Translations under genes and position numbers: made by a program
Shown here: one piece after another, positions 43,442 to 52,535 of the stretch
Numbering within the stretch: the first letter of the stretch is position 1
Layout: the number at the start of each line of letters is the position of its first letter
NCBI RefSeq assembly: GCF_022230925.1
Contig: NZ_JAKKFH010000030.1
Coordinates: forward strand, 1 to 64,000
DNA from: Micromonospora alfalfae
GTDB taxonomy: Bacteria; Actinomycetota; Actinomycetes; Mycobacteriales; Micromonosporaceae
Length of the DNA stretch: 64,000 nt
Direction of reading: 5' to 3'
The notes under the pieces: model-generated
Database searches by the model: none
Seen by the model: only the letters and a program-made list of their open reading frames with translations
What the model was told of the DNA's origin: nothing

Positions 43442-44643
43442 TGACCCCTCCGCAGCAACCGCCGATCGGCGTACAGCCCGCTTCCGACGTGGAGATGCGA
43501 GCAGGTCGGGAGCGCCCCTACCGGGCGCGGGTCCGGTGGGTCGACCCAACGACCAAGCGCCGCCTGTCCAAGTCAACGTCGGTGGCGACACCGGAAGAGG
43601 CGCAAGCGTGGATCGACGCAATGGTCAGCGCGGCGCAAGGAGGCGTCGACCCGCTCGCGGCAACGAAGCGACTGGCCGAATACGGCGAGAGCGTGATGAC
43701 GCTGGCGCTGCGCGGCCTGGAGCGGAAGACGCTAGACCCATATCTTGCCGGCTGGCGTAAGCGGGTGGTGCCGGCCCTCGGACACATTCCGATTCGCATG
43801 ATTACCAACGGTGCGGTAGATCGGGCCGTCCATGGGTGGATCGCCGACGAGTGCAGCCGATCGACGGTCAAGAACAGCCTTGCCGTGCTGGTCCGAGTAA
43901 TGCAACAGGCCGTACGGGACGGCATCATTGCGCGAAACCCTGCTCAGGTCACCGGGTGGCAGCGCGAATACCAGCGGGCAGAAGACGAGTTGGACAACCC
44001 GCGCACTCTGGCTCTGCCCCACTGGGAAGCCCTGACACGGCTCGCCGCCGCACTGGTCGAACGGTCCACCAACGGGTTTCCCGGTTGGGGCGACGTGACG
44101 ATTTTCGCCGCATGCACGGCCGCGCGGATCGGCGAGGTTTCCGGCGTCCGCGCCGAGGACATCGACCGGGAAACGTGGATGTGGACCGTCCGCCGGCAGA
44201 CCACACCCGGCCCCGGTGGCCTAATCGACAAAGGCACCAAGGGAAAGCGCGCCCGCATGGTGCCGCTGATCGAAGAGGTGCGGCCGATCGTCGCTCGCCG
44301 CCTGGACTCGGCCGCCGAGCCGCACTCTCGACTGTTTACCGGGCCGCGTGGCGGACGGATCAGCACTGCCGTGCTGCGGGACGCGACCCATTGGGATGAG
44401 GTGGTGGCAACGCTCGGCTACGAACACTTACGCCGGCACGATCTGCGGCACACGGGGTTGACATGGATGGCGGATGCAGGCGTGCCGGTGCACGTCCTAC
44501 GAAAGATTGCTGGGCACGGATCTCTCACGACGACCCAGCGATACCTTCACCCGGACCGGCAATCAATCACGGACGCGGGCGCGGCTCTAAGCGCTCATAT
44601 CGCCCATAACCAGAAATCTGTAGTGCAGCTCCGAGCGGTGTAG
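43441..44643 (+). CDS. int: Tyrosine integrase of the AICE
   Basis: 400 aa, ATG at 43441. N-terminal arm-binding region (PYRARVRWVDPTTKRRLS), core-binding domain to ~190, catalytic domain with Arg in CTAARIGEVSGVRAEDID, Lys in GTKGKRARMVP, HDLRHTGLTWMADAG (complete HxLRH), KIAGHGSLTT and the nucleophile Tyr in QRYLHPDR. It should act on tRNA-Pro(GGG) at 45879-45952, with attL at 28117-28159. One minus-strand gene lies between it and att, which is slightly unusual. Confidence 0.94.
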   Translation: MTPPQQPPIGVQPASDVEMRAGRERPYRARVRWVDPTTKRRLSKSTSVATPEEAQAWIDAMVSAAQGGVDPLAATKRLAEYGESVMTLALRGLERKTLDPYLAGWRKRVVPALGHIPIRMITNGAVDRAVHGWIADECSRSTVKNSLAVLVRVMQQAVRDGIIARNPAQVTGWQREYQRAEDELDNPRTLALPHWEALTRLAAALVERSTNGFPGWGDVTIFAACTAARIGEVSGVRAEDIDRETWMWTVRRQTTPGPGGLIDKGTKGKRARMVPLIEEVRPIVARRLDSAAEPHSRLFTGPRGGRISTAVLRDATHWDEVVATLGYEHLRRHDLRHTGLTWMADAGVPVHVLRKIAGHGSLTTTQRYLHPDRQSITDAGAALSAHIAHNQKSVVQLRAV

Positions 44644-44650
44644 CGAATGC

Positions 44651-44685
44651 GACGCCCGCCATAGTCCTTGGGACAGGCGGGCGTC
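44651..44685 (+). terminator. Integrase terminator
   Basis: GACGCCCGCC (44651-44660) and GGCGGGCGTC (44676-44685) form a perfect 10-bp stem just after the int stop; ACTTTCG follows. It can also serve the convergent gene on the minus strand. Confidence 0.8.
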
Positions 44686-44745
44686 ACTTTCGCCCATTAC
44701 CTGACGCTGCCGTTCGCAGGAACGGCGGATGCTCTGATTCCCCGA

Positions 44746-45708
44746 TTAGCTGCCGTCGCCTGCCCTCTGTTTTAGCTGAACCTCATCCGGAGGCATCTCC
44801 TTGGAGGCAACCTGCGGAGCCGGCTCCTCGGCATCAGCGCGCATGGGAGGGTCCACTACCTCCATAGGCAAAAACTGTTCTTCAACCTGAGGCGGTTGTG
44901 CAGGATCTCCGGCGGCGGAGGGCTCAACGGCTTCGACCGGATCGTGCAAAGTGTTCTGAGCCGGGTCACTTACACCAAGGCGCTGTGCCAACACTTCATG
45001 CTTGGACTCCCATTTTTCGTACTCCTGCCGTCGCTTCTCGTCTTTCGCTGCACCATCTCGCACATAGATTCGCAGGCCTCCGTGGATGTCTTCCTGCCAC
45101 TTTTTAAGTGTCTTCTGAATCTCGCGCAGCGCTTTTGCCGAATCATGCGCTCCGTACGTGACCGTCCACCTTCGACCCTTGAACATCGACCAATCGAGCG
45201 TCGACTGAGACTTATACGTCTCCTTGCCTTGTGAATCCTTATAGCACACGAGCACATCATGGCAATCCGGCAGGTCGGTCTGTCCACGCGATTGAGAGAA
45301 GTCCCAGACCGTCCGCCACTCTTGCCCGGGCGCCAAGATCGGAAGCTTATCGAAGACCCAGACGTCTTCCACGCCTCCTGCGTCGCCGCCGCTCCTCTGA
45401 AGTGGCGGAGTTGACCGGAATTCAATGTCGTAGGCAGCGGTCGTCCCGAAGTTGCGAATTACGAGGTCGACGATGGCGGGACTCACCTCAGCTGGTTCCA
45501 TGAACGCCACCACGTAAGGCTGGGCCTGCTCCTTGCGCAACCTCCGCGCCTCACGGGCCTGCCCCAAGGCGATAAAGGCGGCGATGGTAGCCACGAGGAG
45601 AGTGGCCACAGCGGCGGCAGCTGACCAGTTACCGGCGTTCCAGTCGTGAAGTGTGTCCCACAACCACCAGTCCCGTACGGACGCCCAGAGCCTTGCGAGA
45701 GGTTCCAT
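44746..45708 (-). CDS. Membrane-anchored protein between int and tRNA-Pro
   Basis: 320 aa. It starts MEPLARLWASVRDWWLWDTL, then has one membrane helix (AAAAVATLLVATIAAFIAL, ~29-48), a basic stretch (REARRLRKEQAQ), a beta-rich cytoplasmic domain (YVVAFMEPAEVSPAIVDLVI, WRTVWDFSQSRGQTDLPD, DVLVCYKDSQGKE), a charged coiled-coil-like segment (~205-245) and an acidic Pro-rich tail. Similar anchor-plus-domain proteins recur in actinobacterial islands; function unknown. It lies inside the AICE, as attR is the tRNA. Confidence 0.6.
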   Translation of the reverse strand: MEPLARLWASVRDWWLWDTLHDWNAGNWSAAAAVATLLVATIAAFIALGQAREARRLRKEQAQPYVVAFMEPAEVSPAIVDLVIRNFGTTAAYDIEFRSTPPLQRSGGDAGGVEDVWVFDKLPILAPGQEWRTVWDFSQSRGQTDLPDCHDVLVCYKDSQGKETYKSQSTLDWSMFKGRRWTVTYGAHDSAKALREIQKTLKKWQEDIHGGLRIYVRDGAAKDEKRRQEYEKWESKHEVLAQRLGVSDPAQNTLHDPVEAVEPSAAGDPAQPPQVEEQFLPMEVVDPPMRADAEEPAPQVASKEMPPDEVQLKQRAGDGS

Positions 45709-45772
45709 GTGAGATTCACTCCACGCTCGTCGAGGCAGCTCGCCAGCGTTGCCTCAGGCGGATTGCCGAGAA

Positions 45773-45790
45773 TGGTCCCCAAGTGGTCCC
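45773..45790. promoter_or_regulatory. Integrase arm-type sites, right side
   Basis: TGGTCCCC at 45773 and GTGGTCCC at 45783, on the same strand and with the same 11-bp period as the pair at 28254-28272. Confidence 0.6.
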
Positions 45791-45826
45791 CGCGAAGGGA
45801 GACGGGTACTTCCTCCGGCAGCGAGC

Positions 45827-45872
45827 GATCCCCGCTCTGAACAGGAGGACTTCCCTGTTCAGAGCGGGGATC
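45827..45872 (-). terminator. tRNA-Pro terminator brought by the element
   Basis: Perfect 19-bp arms at 45827-45845 (GATCCCCGCTCTGAACAGG) and 45854-45872 around an 8-nt loop, 6 bp from the tRNA 3' end. It lies on the element side of att, so the element supplies termination for the restored tRNA. Confidence 0.85.
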
Positions 45873-45878
45873 TTCCTG

Positions 45879-45952
<74 letters not shown>

Positions 45953-46110
45953 CCCCCGCGTGGTTTCCCCCGCGGCAGCCGGTACAGCTTAGCGCAGCAG
46001 CTCCGAGTCGTCCGCACAGGCCCCACCGGCGTCGCGAGGCAGCCGAACCAACCCACAAGGAGCCACCACACACCCTCTAGAGCGTCCTAGGAGGGTGGGG
46101 TTGAAAGAAA

Positions 46111-46141
46111 TGCCGGATGGGCGGGGACCACCCATCCGGCA
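46111..46141 (-). terminator. Terminator of the der operon
   Basis: TGCCGGATGGG (46111-46121) and CCCATCCGGCA (46131-46141) form a perfect 11-bp stem 20 bp after the der stop codon (minus strand), followed by TTTCTTTC on that strand. Confidence 0.88.
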
Positions 46142-46162
46142 AATCGAGCGAACTGGACCGGG

Positions 46163-47569
46163 TCAGCCGTGCGCCTTGCCTCGGCCGCCGGGGCCGAGCT
46201 TCTTGCGCGGGCGGACCGAGATCTCGATCGGGCTGCCCTCGTACCCGAATTCCTCGCGGAGCTTGCGCTCGACGAAGCGCTGGTAGCCGGCGTCGAGCGG
46301 GCCGGTGGTGAAGAGCACGAACCGTGGCGGTGCCACACCGGCCTGCGTCGCGAACAGGATCCGCGGCGCCCGCCCACCACGCACCGGGTGCGGGGTGGCC
46401 TGCACCAGCGCGGTCAGCCACTGGTTGAGGTGTGCGGTCGGCACCCGGGTTTCCCAGCTGGCCAGCGCCTTGTTCAGGGCCGGGGCCAGCTTGTCCACGG
46501 CACGGCCGGTCATCGCCGACAGGTTCAGCCGGATCGCCCAGGGGATGCGGCGCAGCTCCCGGTCGATTTCCTTGTCCAGGTAGTACCGGCGGTCGGCGTC
46601 GACGAGGTCCCACTTGTTGAACGCGATGACCAGCGCCCGGCCCGACTCGGTCACCATCGACAGGATCCGCTGGTCCTGCTCGCTGATCGGCTCGCTGGAG
46701 TCCAGCAGCACCACTGCCACCTCGGCGGCCTCGATCGCGCCGGCGGTGCGCAGGCTGGCGTAGTACTCGGTGCCGCTGGCCTTGCCGACCCGCTTGCGCA
46801 GCCCAGCCGTGTCGACCAGCTGCCAGGTCTGACCACCGATCTCGACCAGGCTGTCCACCGGGTCCACAGTGGTGCCCGCCACCGAGTCGACGACCGCCCG
46901 CTCCTCACCGGAGAACCGGTTGAGCAGGCTGGACTTGCCGACGTTCGGCCGCCCGACCAGCGCCACCCGGCGCGGTCCACGCGGGCGGTTCTCCACGATC
47001 GCCGGTGCTTCCGGCAGCGCGGCGAGGATGGCGTCCAGCAGGTCGCCGGAGCCGCGTCCGTGCAGCGCGGACACCGGGAACGGCTCACCGAGACCGAGCG
47101 ACCACAGCGAGGTGGCCTCCATCTCGATGGAGTTGTTGTCGGCCTTGTTGGCCACCAGGATCACCGGCTTGGCGCTGCGCCGCAGCATCTTCACCGCTGC
47201 CTCGTCGACGTCGGTGGAGCCCACCATCGCGTCGACAACGAAGAGCACCACGTCGGCGGTGACGACCGCCGTCTCGGCCTGCGCCGCGATGGCCGCGGCC
47301 CGGTCCTTGGCGTCCGGTTCCCAACCGCCGGTGTCCACCACTGTGAACGCCCGGCCGTTCCACTGCGCGTCGTACGGCACCCGGTCACGGGTCACGCCGG
47401 GGACGTCCTCGACGACCGCCTGCCGGCGGCCGATGATCCGGTTGACAAGCGTCGACTTGCCCACGTTGGGGCGGCCGACCACGGCCACCACCGGCTGCGG
47501 GCCGCTCGGTTCCTCGAGGACGACCTCGGGCTCACGCAGCTCGACCCACCCGCCGCCATCGCTACTCAT
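46163..47569 (-). CDS. der: Ribosome-biogenesis GTPase Der (EngA)
   Basis: 468 aa. Two tandem G domains: G1 GRPNVGKST at 32-40 and a second GRPNVGKSS near 207; NKAD (ANKADNNS) and NKWD (AFNKWDLVD) G4 motifs are present; a KH-like C-terminal domain follows with FATQAGVAPPRFVLF. Der acts in 50S subunit maturation. The N-terminal ~25 residues are an actinobacterial extension. Its start overlaps the cmk stop (ATGA), forming a cmk-der unit as in many actinobacteria. Confidence 0.97.
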   Translation of the reverse strand: MSSDGGGWVELREPEVVLEEPSGPQPVVAVVGRPNVGKSTLVNRIIGRRQAVVEDVPGVTRDRVPYDAQWNGRAFTVVDTGGWEPDAKDRAAAIAAQAETAVVTADVVLFVVDAMVGSTDVDEAAVKMLRRSAKPVILVANKADNNSIEMEATSLWSLGLGEPFPVSALHGRGSGDLLDAILAALPEAPAIVENRPRGPRRVALVGRPNVGKSSLLNRFSGEERAVVDSVAGTTVDPVDSLVEIGGQTWQLVDTAGLRKRVGKASGTEYYASLRTAGAIEAAEVAVVLLDSSEPISEQDQRILSMVTESGRALVIAFNKWDLVDADRRYYLDKEIDRELRRIPWAIRLNLSAMTGRAVDKLAPALNKALASWETRVPTAHLNQWLTALVQATPHPVRGGRAPRILFATQAGVAPPRFVLFTTGPLDAGYQRFVERKLREEFGYEGSPIEISVRPRKKLGPGGRGKAHG

Positions 47570-48300
47570 GCCGCTCCTCCGCTTCGCTCCGGACCGTCAT
47601 GAGACGCAACAGCACGGCTCATCGCCACGCCCCGCTCGGTGAGCAGCTCACGCATCCGCGCCACGACCTCGTCGATGCCCAGCTCGGTGGTGTCCAGCAC
47701 CACCGCGTCGGGCGCCTGGGCCAGCGGGTTGACCTTGCGGGTCGAGTCGAGACGGTCCCGCCGGGCCAGATCGGCGGCAGTGGCCGCCACGTCGGCGGCG
47801 TCCTCGGCGCTGCGCCGGGCGGCACGGGCCGCCTCGGAGGCGGTCAGGAAGACCTTCAGGTCGGCGTCCGGCGCCACCACCGAGCCGATGTCACGACCCT
47901 CGACCACCATCCGACCAGCGTTGGCGATCATCTCGCGCTGCCTGGTGACGAGCAGCTCACGGACAGCCGGCACGGCGGCGACGGCGGAAACCGCGCCGGT
48001 CACCTCGGTGCCACGGATGTCCGCGTCCACGCCCACACCGTCGACTGTCACGGCGTACCCCTGCGGGTGGGTGCCGATGCGCAGGTTGACCTCGCCGGCG
48101 ACCTTTGCCACCGACGCGGCGTCGGTGAGATCCACGCCGGAGCGCAGCACGGCCCACGTGATCGCCCGGTACATCGCCCCGGTGTCCAGGTAGCGCGCAC
48201 CGATGCTCGCGGCGAGCCGCCGCGACACGGTGGACTTACCCGAACCGGACGGCCCGTCCACAGCGACCACACATCGCCCGGCCCGTACGTTTTCCTCCAC
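47566..48300 (-). CDS. cmk: Cytidylate kinase
   Basis: 244 aa. P-loop GPSGSGKST at 16-24, then YLDTGAMYRAITWAVL (NMP-binding), VTVDGVGVDADIRG-type insert, MVVEGRDIGSVVAPDADLKV and the lid FLTASEAARAARRS. It phosphorylates CMP and dCMP with ATP for nucleotide supply. The MEENVRAG leader could be shortened, but the ATG at 48300 is reasonable. Coupled to der. The 194 bp upstream to rluB hold no gene. Confidence 0.96.
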   Translation of the reverse strand: MEENVRAGRCVVAVDGPSGSGKSTVSRRLAASIGARYLDTGAMYRAITWAVLRSGVDLTDAASVAKVAGEVNLRIGTHPQGYAVTVDGVGVDADIRGTEVTGAVSAVAAVPAVRELLVTRQREMIANAGRMVVEGRDIGSVVAPDADLKVFLTASEAARAARRSAEDAADVAATAADLARRDRLDSTRKVNPLAQAPDAVVLDTTELGIDEVVARMRELLTERGVAMSRAVASHDGPERSGGAA

Positions 48301-48494
48301 CGTGTCCTCCTCAGCCCGTACCTCACGGATCGCCCGGTGAGCTGGCGCCGCAAGCGGTTGTCAATCGTCATCAATCATGCCCGGGTCCATTGGCGGACCC
48401 GCGCGCGACGCCGCCGGAGGCGACCCACGCCACCCGGCGGCCGCGTCCCGGCCATCGGTGGAGCCTACCGGCTGCCGTACCCCGAACTCGGGGG

Positions 48495-49265
48495 TCAGTC
48501 ACCCACCGCGTTGAACAGGGCGGCGACCTCGGCGTTCGTCAACCGCCGGATCCGTCCGGTCCGCAGTTCACCCAGCCGGATAGGACCGATCGAGGTACGC
48601 ACCAGCCGGGTAACCGGGTGTCCGACCTCCTCCATCAGCCGTCGGACGATGTGCTTGCGGCCCTCGTGCAGGCTCAGCTCCACCTGGGCGCTTTTACCCA
48701 GAGTGTCCACCACCTTGAACGAGTCGACCTTCACCGGCCCGTCCTCCAGCTCGACGCCGGCCAACAGCCGCTTGCTCAGGTTGCGCGGGATCGGCCCGAC
48801 CACCTCGGCGAGATAGGTCTTCAGCACCTCGTACGAGGGGTGCATGAGCTTGTGCGCGAGGGTGCCGTCGTTGGTGAGCAGCAGCAGGCCCTCACTGTCC
48901 GCGTCGAGCCGCCCCACGTGGTAGACCCGCTGCTCCACCCGGTTGCCGATGAACTCGGCCAGCTCGTTGCGCCCCTTGTCGTCCGCCATGGAGGTAACCA
49001 CCCCGCGCGGCTTGTTCATCGCCACGTAGACCAGGCGAATGTCGACCTGGAGGCGCTCCCCGTCCACATGGATCACGGAGGTGGCCGGGTCGACCTTGTC
49101 GCCGAGCTTGGCGACCCGCCCGTCCACGGTGACCCGGCGACGGAAGATCAGATCCTCGCAGGCACGCCGGGAGCCCACGCCGGCGGCGGCGAGCACCTTC
49201 TGCAGGCGCTCAGCCCCCTCGTAGACGGGCGCGTCGGGTTTGGGGGAACGGTTATCGGGTCGCAT
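48495..49265 (-). CDS. 23S rRNA pseudouridine synthase, RluB family
   Basis: 256 aa from the ATG at 49265 (MRPDNRSPKPDAP); the TTG two codons upstream is less likely. N-terminal S4 RNA-binding domain (RLQKVLAAAGVGSRRACEDL, FRRRVTVDGRVAKLGDKV). Catalytic domain with VYHVGRLDADSEGLLLLTND, holding the catalytic Asp in GRLDADS, then LHEGRKHIVRRLMEEVG. It modifies a uridine in the peptidyl-transferase region of 23S rRNA (by family). It follows scpB with a short overlap, the standard scpA-scpB-rluB-cmk-der order of Actinobacteria. Confidence 0.95.
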   Translation of the reverse strand: MRPDNRSPKPDAPVYEGAERLQKVLAAAGVGSRRACEDLIFRRRVTVDGRVAKLGDKVDPATSVIHVDGERLQVDIRLVYVAMNKPRGVVTSMADDKGRNELAEFIGNRVEQRVYHVGRLDADSEGLLLLTNDGTLAHKLMHPSYEVLKTYLAEVVGPIPRNLSKRLLAGVELEDGPVKVDSFKVVDTLGKSAQVELSLHEGRKHIVRRLMEEVGHPVTRLVRTSIGPIRLGELRTGRIRRLTNAEVAALFNAVGD

Positions 49266-50352
49266 CAGCAAGCTCTTCTACGTCGTCGGGCAGGAAGGGT
49301 GCGAGGGGCGGCAGCTCGTCGACGGTGTTCAGCCCGAGCTTCTCCAGGAACAACGTGGTGGTCCGGTAGAGGAACGCCCCGCTGTCCGTTTCGGTGCCGC
49401 ACTCCTCGATGAGGCCACGGGTGACCAGCGTACGGATGACCCCGTCGCAGTTCACACCCCGGATGGCTGAGATTCGCGAACGGGTCACCGGCTGCTTGTA
49501 CGCAACCACGGCGAGCGTCTCCAGCGCCGCCTGGGTCAGCCGCACGGACTGCCCGTCCAACACGAACCGCTCAACGTACGTAGCGTATTCCGGCCGGGTG
49601 TACAGCCGCCACCCGCCGGCCGCCCGGCGCAGCTCGAACCCGTGCCCGGCCGCCGTGTAACCGGCGGCGATCTCGTCGAGCATCGGCCCGACCCGCTCGG
49701 CGGGCTGCTCCAGCACCTGGGCCAGCACCAGCTCGCTGACCGGCTCGTCGACGACCAGCAGGATCGCCTCCAACGCGCCGCGCAGCTCCGGGTCGGACAG
49801 CTCGGGCGCGGGCTCCGCCGCGACGGTCGCCCGCCGCCGCCCCGCCAGCTGCCGCCGGGGTACGCCCCCAGCGCCACCCGGCTCCCCCACCGTGCCGTCG
49901 GTCACCGCACCGAGGCCCGGTCCCGCAGGGCCCACCTCGTCCGCAGCCGCCTCAACGCGATCTGGCTCACCCGGGCCCGCCTCGTCCGAGGCCACCTCAA
50001 GGGGATCGGGCCCACCCGCGGTCACCTCGACAGGGCCTGGTCCACCCGGGCCCGCGTCGTCTGGGCCCGGCCCATCCGGGTCAACCTGCGCAAAACCCGA
50101 CGCGACCATGTCCGGCTCGGCGGAATCGGCGGCGGCGTCGATTTCCGGTCGGCGCGCCGCCGCTTCAGGCAGTGCCTCGGCCGACGCGGCCCGATCGGTG
50201 GTCGGCTCGGCCAACTCCTCGGTGTCGGGTGCTGCGGCTGAGTCGTCCGGCTCCGTGGGGGTGTCGGCGGCGGGCGGGCGGGGGCGGTCCCACGGGGGGA
50301 CCCAGGCGGCGGCCTGATCGGCCAGCGAGTCCCGACGTTGCTCGTCACTCAT
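49252..50352 (-). CDS. scpB: Condensin-like subunit ScpB with long N-terminal linker
   Basis: 366 aa from the ATG at 50352, which overlaps the scpA stop. The conserved winged-helix ScpB core occupies the last ~185 residues (LRGALEAILLVVDEPVSELV, ALETLAVVAYKQPVTRSRIS, IRGVNCDGVIRTLVTRGLI). The first ~165 residues are a low-complexity Pro/Gly/Asp/Glu/Ala region, unusually long for ScpB. ScpB dimers bind ScpA and the SMC heads in chromosome condensation and segregation. Confidence 0.93.
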   Translation of the reverse strand: MSDEQRRDSLADQAAAWVPPWDRPRPPAADTPTEPDDSAAAPDTEELAEPTTDRAASAEALPEAAARRPEIDAAADSAEPDMVASGFAQVDPDGPGPDDAGPGGPGPVEVTAGGPDPLEVASDEAGPGEPDRVEAAADEVGPAGPGLGAVTDGTVGEPGGAGGVPRRQLAGRRRATVAAEPAPELSDPELRGALEAILLVVDEPVSELVLAQVLEQPAERVGPMLDEIAAGYTAAGHGFELRRAAGGWRLYTRPEYATYVERFVLDGQSVRLTQAALETLAVVAYKQPVTRSRISAIRGVNCDGVIRTLVTRGLIEECGTETDSGAFLYRTTTLFLEKLGLNTVDELPPLAPFLPDDVEELADATR

Positions 50353-51409
50353 CCCGCGCACCCTCCGTCGTTCCCGTCCCGTCCGGCCCGCCGGCCTCCA
50401 CCGCCGGCTCAGGCCCAGCCCCCGCAGGCCCAGGCCCAGCCCCCGCCGGCTCAGGCCCAGGCCCCGCAGGCTCTGCCACCGCCGGCTCAGGGCCAACCAC
50501 CGCAGGCCCAGGCCCAGGCGACTCCGGGTCGGCCGGGGTGCCGGCGTACTCGTCGACGTGCAGCTCGGTGTCGCCGTCGACCGGGCCGGTCCAGCGCACT
50601 GTCAGCTCTTCCAGGGCCTGCTCCTGCACGAACGACACCAGACCCTCCCGGTACAGCTCCAGCAACGCGAGGAACCGGGCCACCACCTCCAGGGTGGCCT
50701 CGCAGTCGGCGCAGAGCAGCGAGAACGTGGCGGTGCCGGCCCGGCGTAGCCGGGCGGCGAGAATCGCCGCGTGTTCCCGGACACTGACCCGGACCATGTG
50801 CACGTGGGCGATGGAGACCTCCGGCACCGGCTTCGGGGTCATCGCCCTCACGGCCAGCTTCAGCAGCCGCTGGGGGCCGATGCCGAGCACCAGATCGGGC
50901 AGCGCCTCGGCGTAGCGGGCCTCCAGGCTGACCGCACGCGGATAGCGTCGGCCGCCGACGGCCTCCAGCTCGGCGATGTGCGCCGCCGCCTCCTTGTACG
51001 CCTTGTACTGCAACAGCCGGGCGAAGAGCAGGTCCCGCGCCTCCAGCAGGGCGAGGTCGGCCTCGTCCTCGACTTCGGCGGCGGGCAGCAGCCGGGCCGC
51101 CTTCAGATCGAGCAGGGTCGCGGCGATCAGCAGGAACTCGCTGGCCTCGTCCAGGTCCCAGTTGTCGCCCATCGCCCTGATGTAGGCGATGAACTCGTCG
51201 GTGACCGTGTGCAGGGCCACCTCGGTGACGTCGAGTTTGTGCTTGCCGATCAGTTGCAGCAGCAGATCGAACGGGCCGGTGAAGTTGGCCAGCCGGACCG
51301 TGAAACCGCTGGCGACCGGGTCGGTGGGCGGCACGCCGTCGACCACTGCCGCGTCGGCGGTCTCTGGTGGGTCGAGGGGTGGCGCGGTCACCGGACGACC
51401 GTAGTCCAC
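50345..51409 (-). CDS. scpA: Condensin-like kleisin subunit ScpA with Pro/Gly-rich tail
   Basis: 354 aa, GTG at 51409. N-terminal kleisin domain: FTVRLANFTGPFDLLLQLIG, KHKLDVTEVALHTVTDEF, and DLDEASEFLLIAATLLDLKA. The C-terminal winged helix is VSFVQEQALEELTVRW. A tail of ~75 residues of PGPA/GPEP repeats follows the conserved end and mirrors the extension of ScpB. It bridges SMC heads. It lies 23 bp downstream of parA on the same strand. Confidence 0.94.
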   Translation of the reverse strand: MDYGRPVTAPPLDPPETADAAVVDGVPPTDPVASGFTVRLANFTGPFDLLLQLIGKHKLDVTEVALHTVTDEFIAYIRAMGDNWDLDEASEFLLIAATLLDLKAARLLPAAEVEDEADLALLEARDLLFARLLQYKAYKEAAAHIAELEAVGGRRYPRAVSLEARYAEALPDLVLGIGPQRLLKLAVRAMTPKPVPEVSIAHVHMVRVSVREHAAILAARLRRAGTATFSLLCADCEATLEVVARFLALLELYREGLVSFVQEQALEELTVRWTGPVDGDTELHVDEYAGTPADPESPGPGPAVVGPEPAVAEPAGPGPEPAGAGPGPAGAGPEPAVEAGGPDGTGTTEGARDE

Positions 51410-51432
51410 GAGTCGGGCACCGGGCGTTCCGG

Positions 51433-52356
51433 CTACCGCTCCGACTGGGCGGCGATCACCTCGCGGGCCAGCTGACGGTAGTTACGTGCCCCGGAGGAGG
51501 CCGGATCCATCGTCGTGATGGGGGCACCGGCCACGGTGGACTCGGGGAACTTCACCGTCTTGGTGATGACCGTCTGGTAGACCTTGTCGCCGAACGCCTC
51601 CACGACCCGCTGGAGGACCTGGCGGCAGTGCGTGGTGCGGCTGTCGTACATGGTGGCGAGGATGCCTTCGAGCTCCAGGTCGAAGTTGAGTCGCTCGCGC
51701 ACCTTGTCGATGGTGTCCAGCAGCAGTGCCACACCGCGCAGGCTGAAGAACTCGCACTCCAGCGGGATGAGCACGCCGTGCGCGACGGTCAGCGCGTTGA
51801 TCGCCAGCAGGCCGAGTGACGGCTGGCAGTCGATCAGGATGTAGTCGTACTCCTTGCGGACCGTGCGCAGGACCCGGGCCAGGGCCATCTCCCGGGCGAC
51901 CTCGTTGACGAGCTGGATCTCGGCGGCGGAGAGGTCGATGTTGGCCGGCAGCAGGTGCAGTCCCGCGACGTCGGTCTTGATGACGACGTCCTCGGCGAGG
52001 ATGTCGTCCTGCATGAGCAGGTTGTAGATGGACAGGTCGAGGTTGTGCGGGTTGACGCCCAGGCCCACCGAGAGGGCGCCCTGCGGGTCGAAGTCGACGA
52101 GCAGCACCTTGCGACCGTATTCCGCGAGCGCGGCGCCCAGGTTGATGGTGGTGGTGGTCTTGCCGACGCCACCCTTCTGGTTGGCCATCGCGATGATGCG
52201 CGCGGGGCCGTGCCGGTCGGTGGGCATCGGCTCGGGAATGGGCTTGCGCATCGTGTAGGCAGCCGGGTCCGCAGGACCCAGGTCCGCGCCGAGCGTGGCC
52301 TGCTGCTCGCGGAGCTCCGACGTCCAGGTCTCGGCACGGTCACCGTTGCCAGCCAT
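51433..52356 (-). CDS. ParA-family ATPase
   Basis: 307 aa from the ATG at 52356, preceded by GGAGGGGG. Deviant Walker A KGGVGKTTTT at 61-70, switch I LLVDFDPQGALSVGLG, DYILIDCQPSLGLLAINALT (Walker B). A ~50-residue N-terminal extension precedes the fold. In this synteny (xerD-parA-scpA) it is the 'Soj-like' second ParA of actinobacteria, not the parAB near oriC; it probably assists segregation or positioning. No parB lies nearby. Confidence 0.92.
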   Translation of the reverse strand: MAGNGDRAETWTSELREQQATLGADLGPADPAAYTMRKPIPEPMPTDRHGPARIIAMANQKGGVGKTTTTINLGAALAEYGRKVLLVDFDPQGALSVGLGVNPHNLDLSIYNLLMQDDILAEDVVIKTDVAGLHLLPANIDLSAAEIQLVNEVAREMALARVLRTVRKEYDYILIDCQPSLGLLAINALTVAHGVLIPLECEFFSLRGVALLLDTIDKVRERLNFDLELEGILATMYDSRTTHCRQVLQRVVEAFGDKVYQTVITKTVKFPESTVAGAPITTMDPASSGARNYRQLAREVIAAQSER

Positions 52357-52535
52357 GTGCTCGTTGCCCCCTCCCGACGACCCACCCGGCGTCGGAGCCG
52401 TCCGACGTCCTTCGCGGCGCCGCTGCGCACCCCGGTCGTGTCGCTCCAGGAGGTCCGCGCCGATGCCGACTGTACGCCACCGACCAGCAGGGGGTTCGGC
52501 ACCGGCCCGGCGTGTCGGCGTCGACAGCGACCGGT

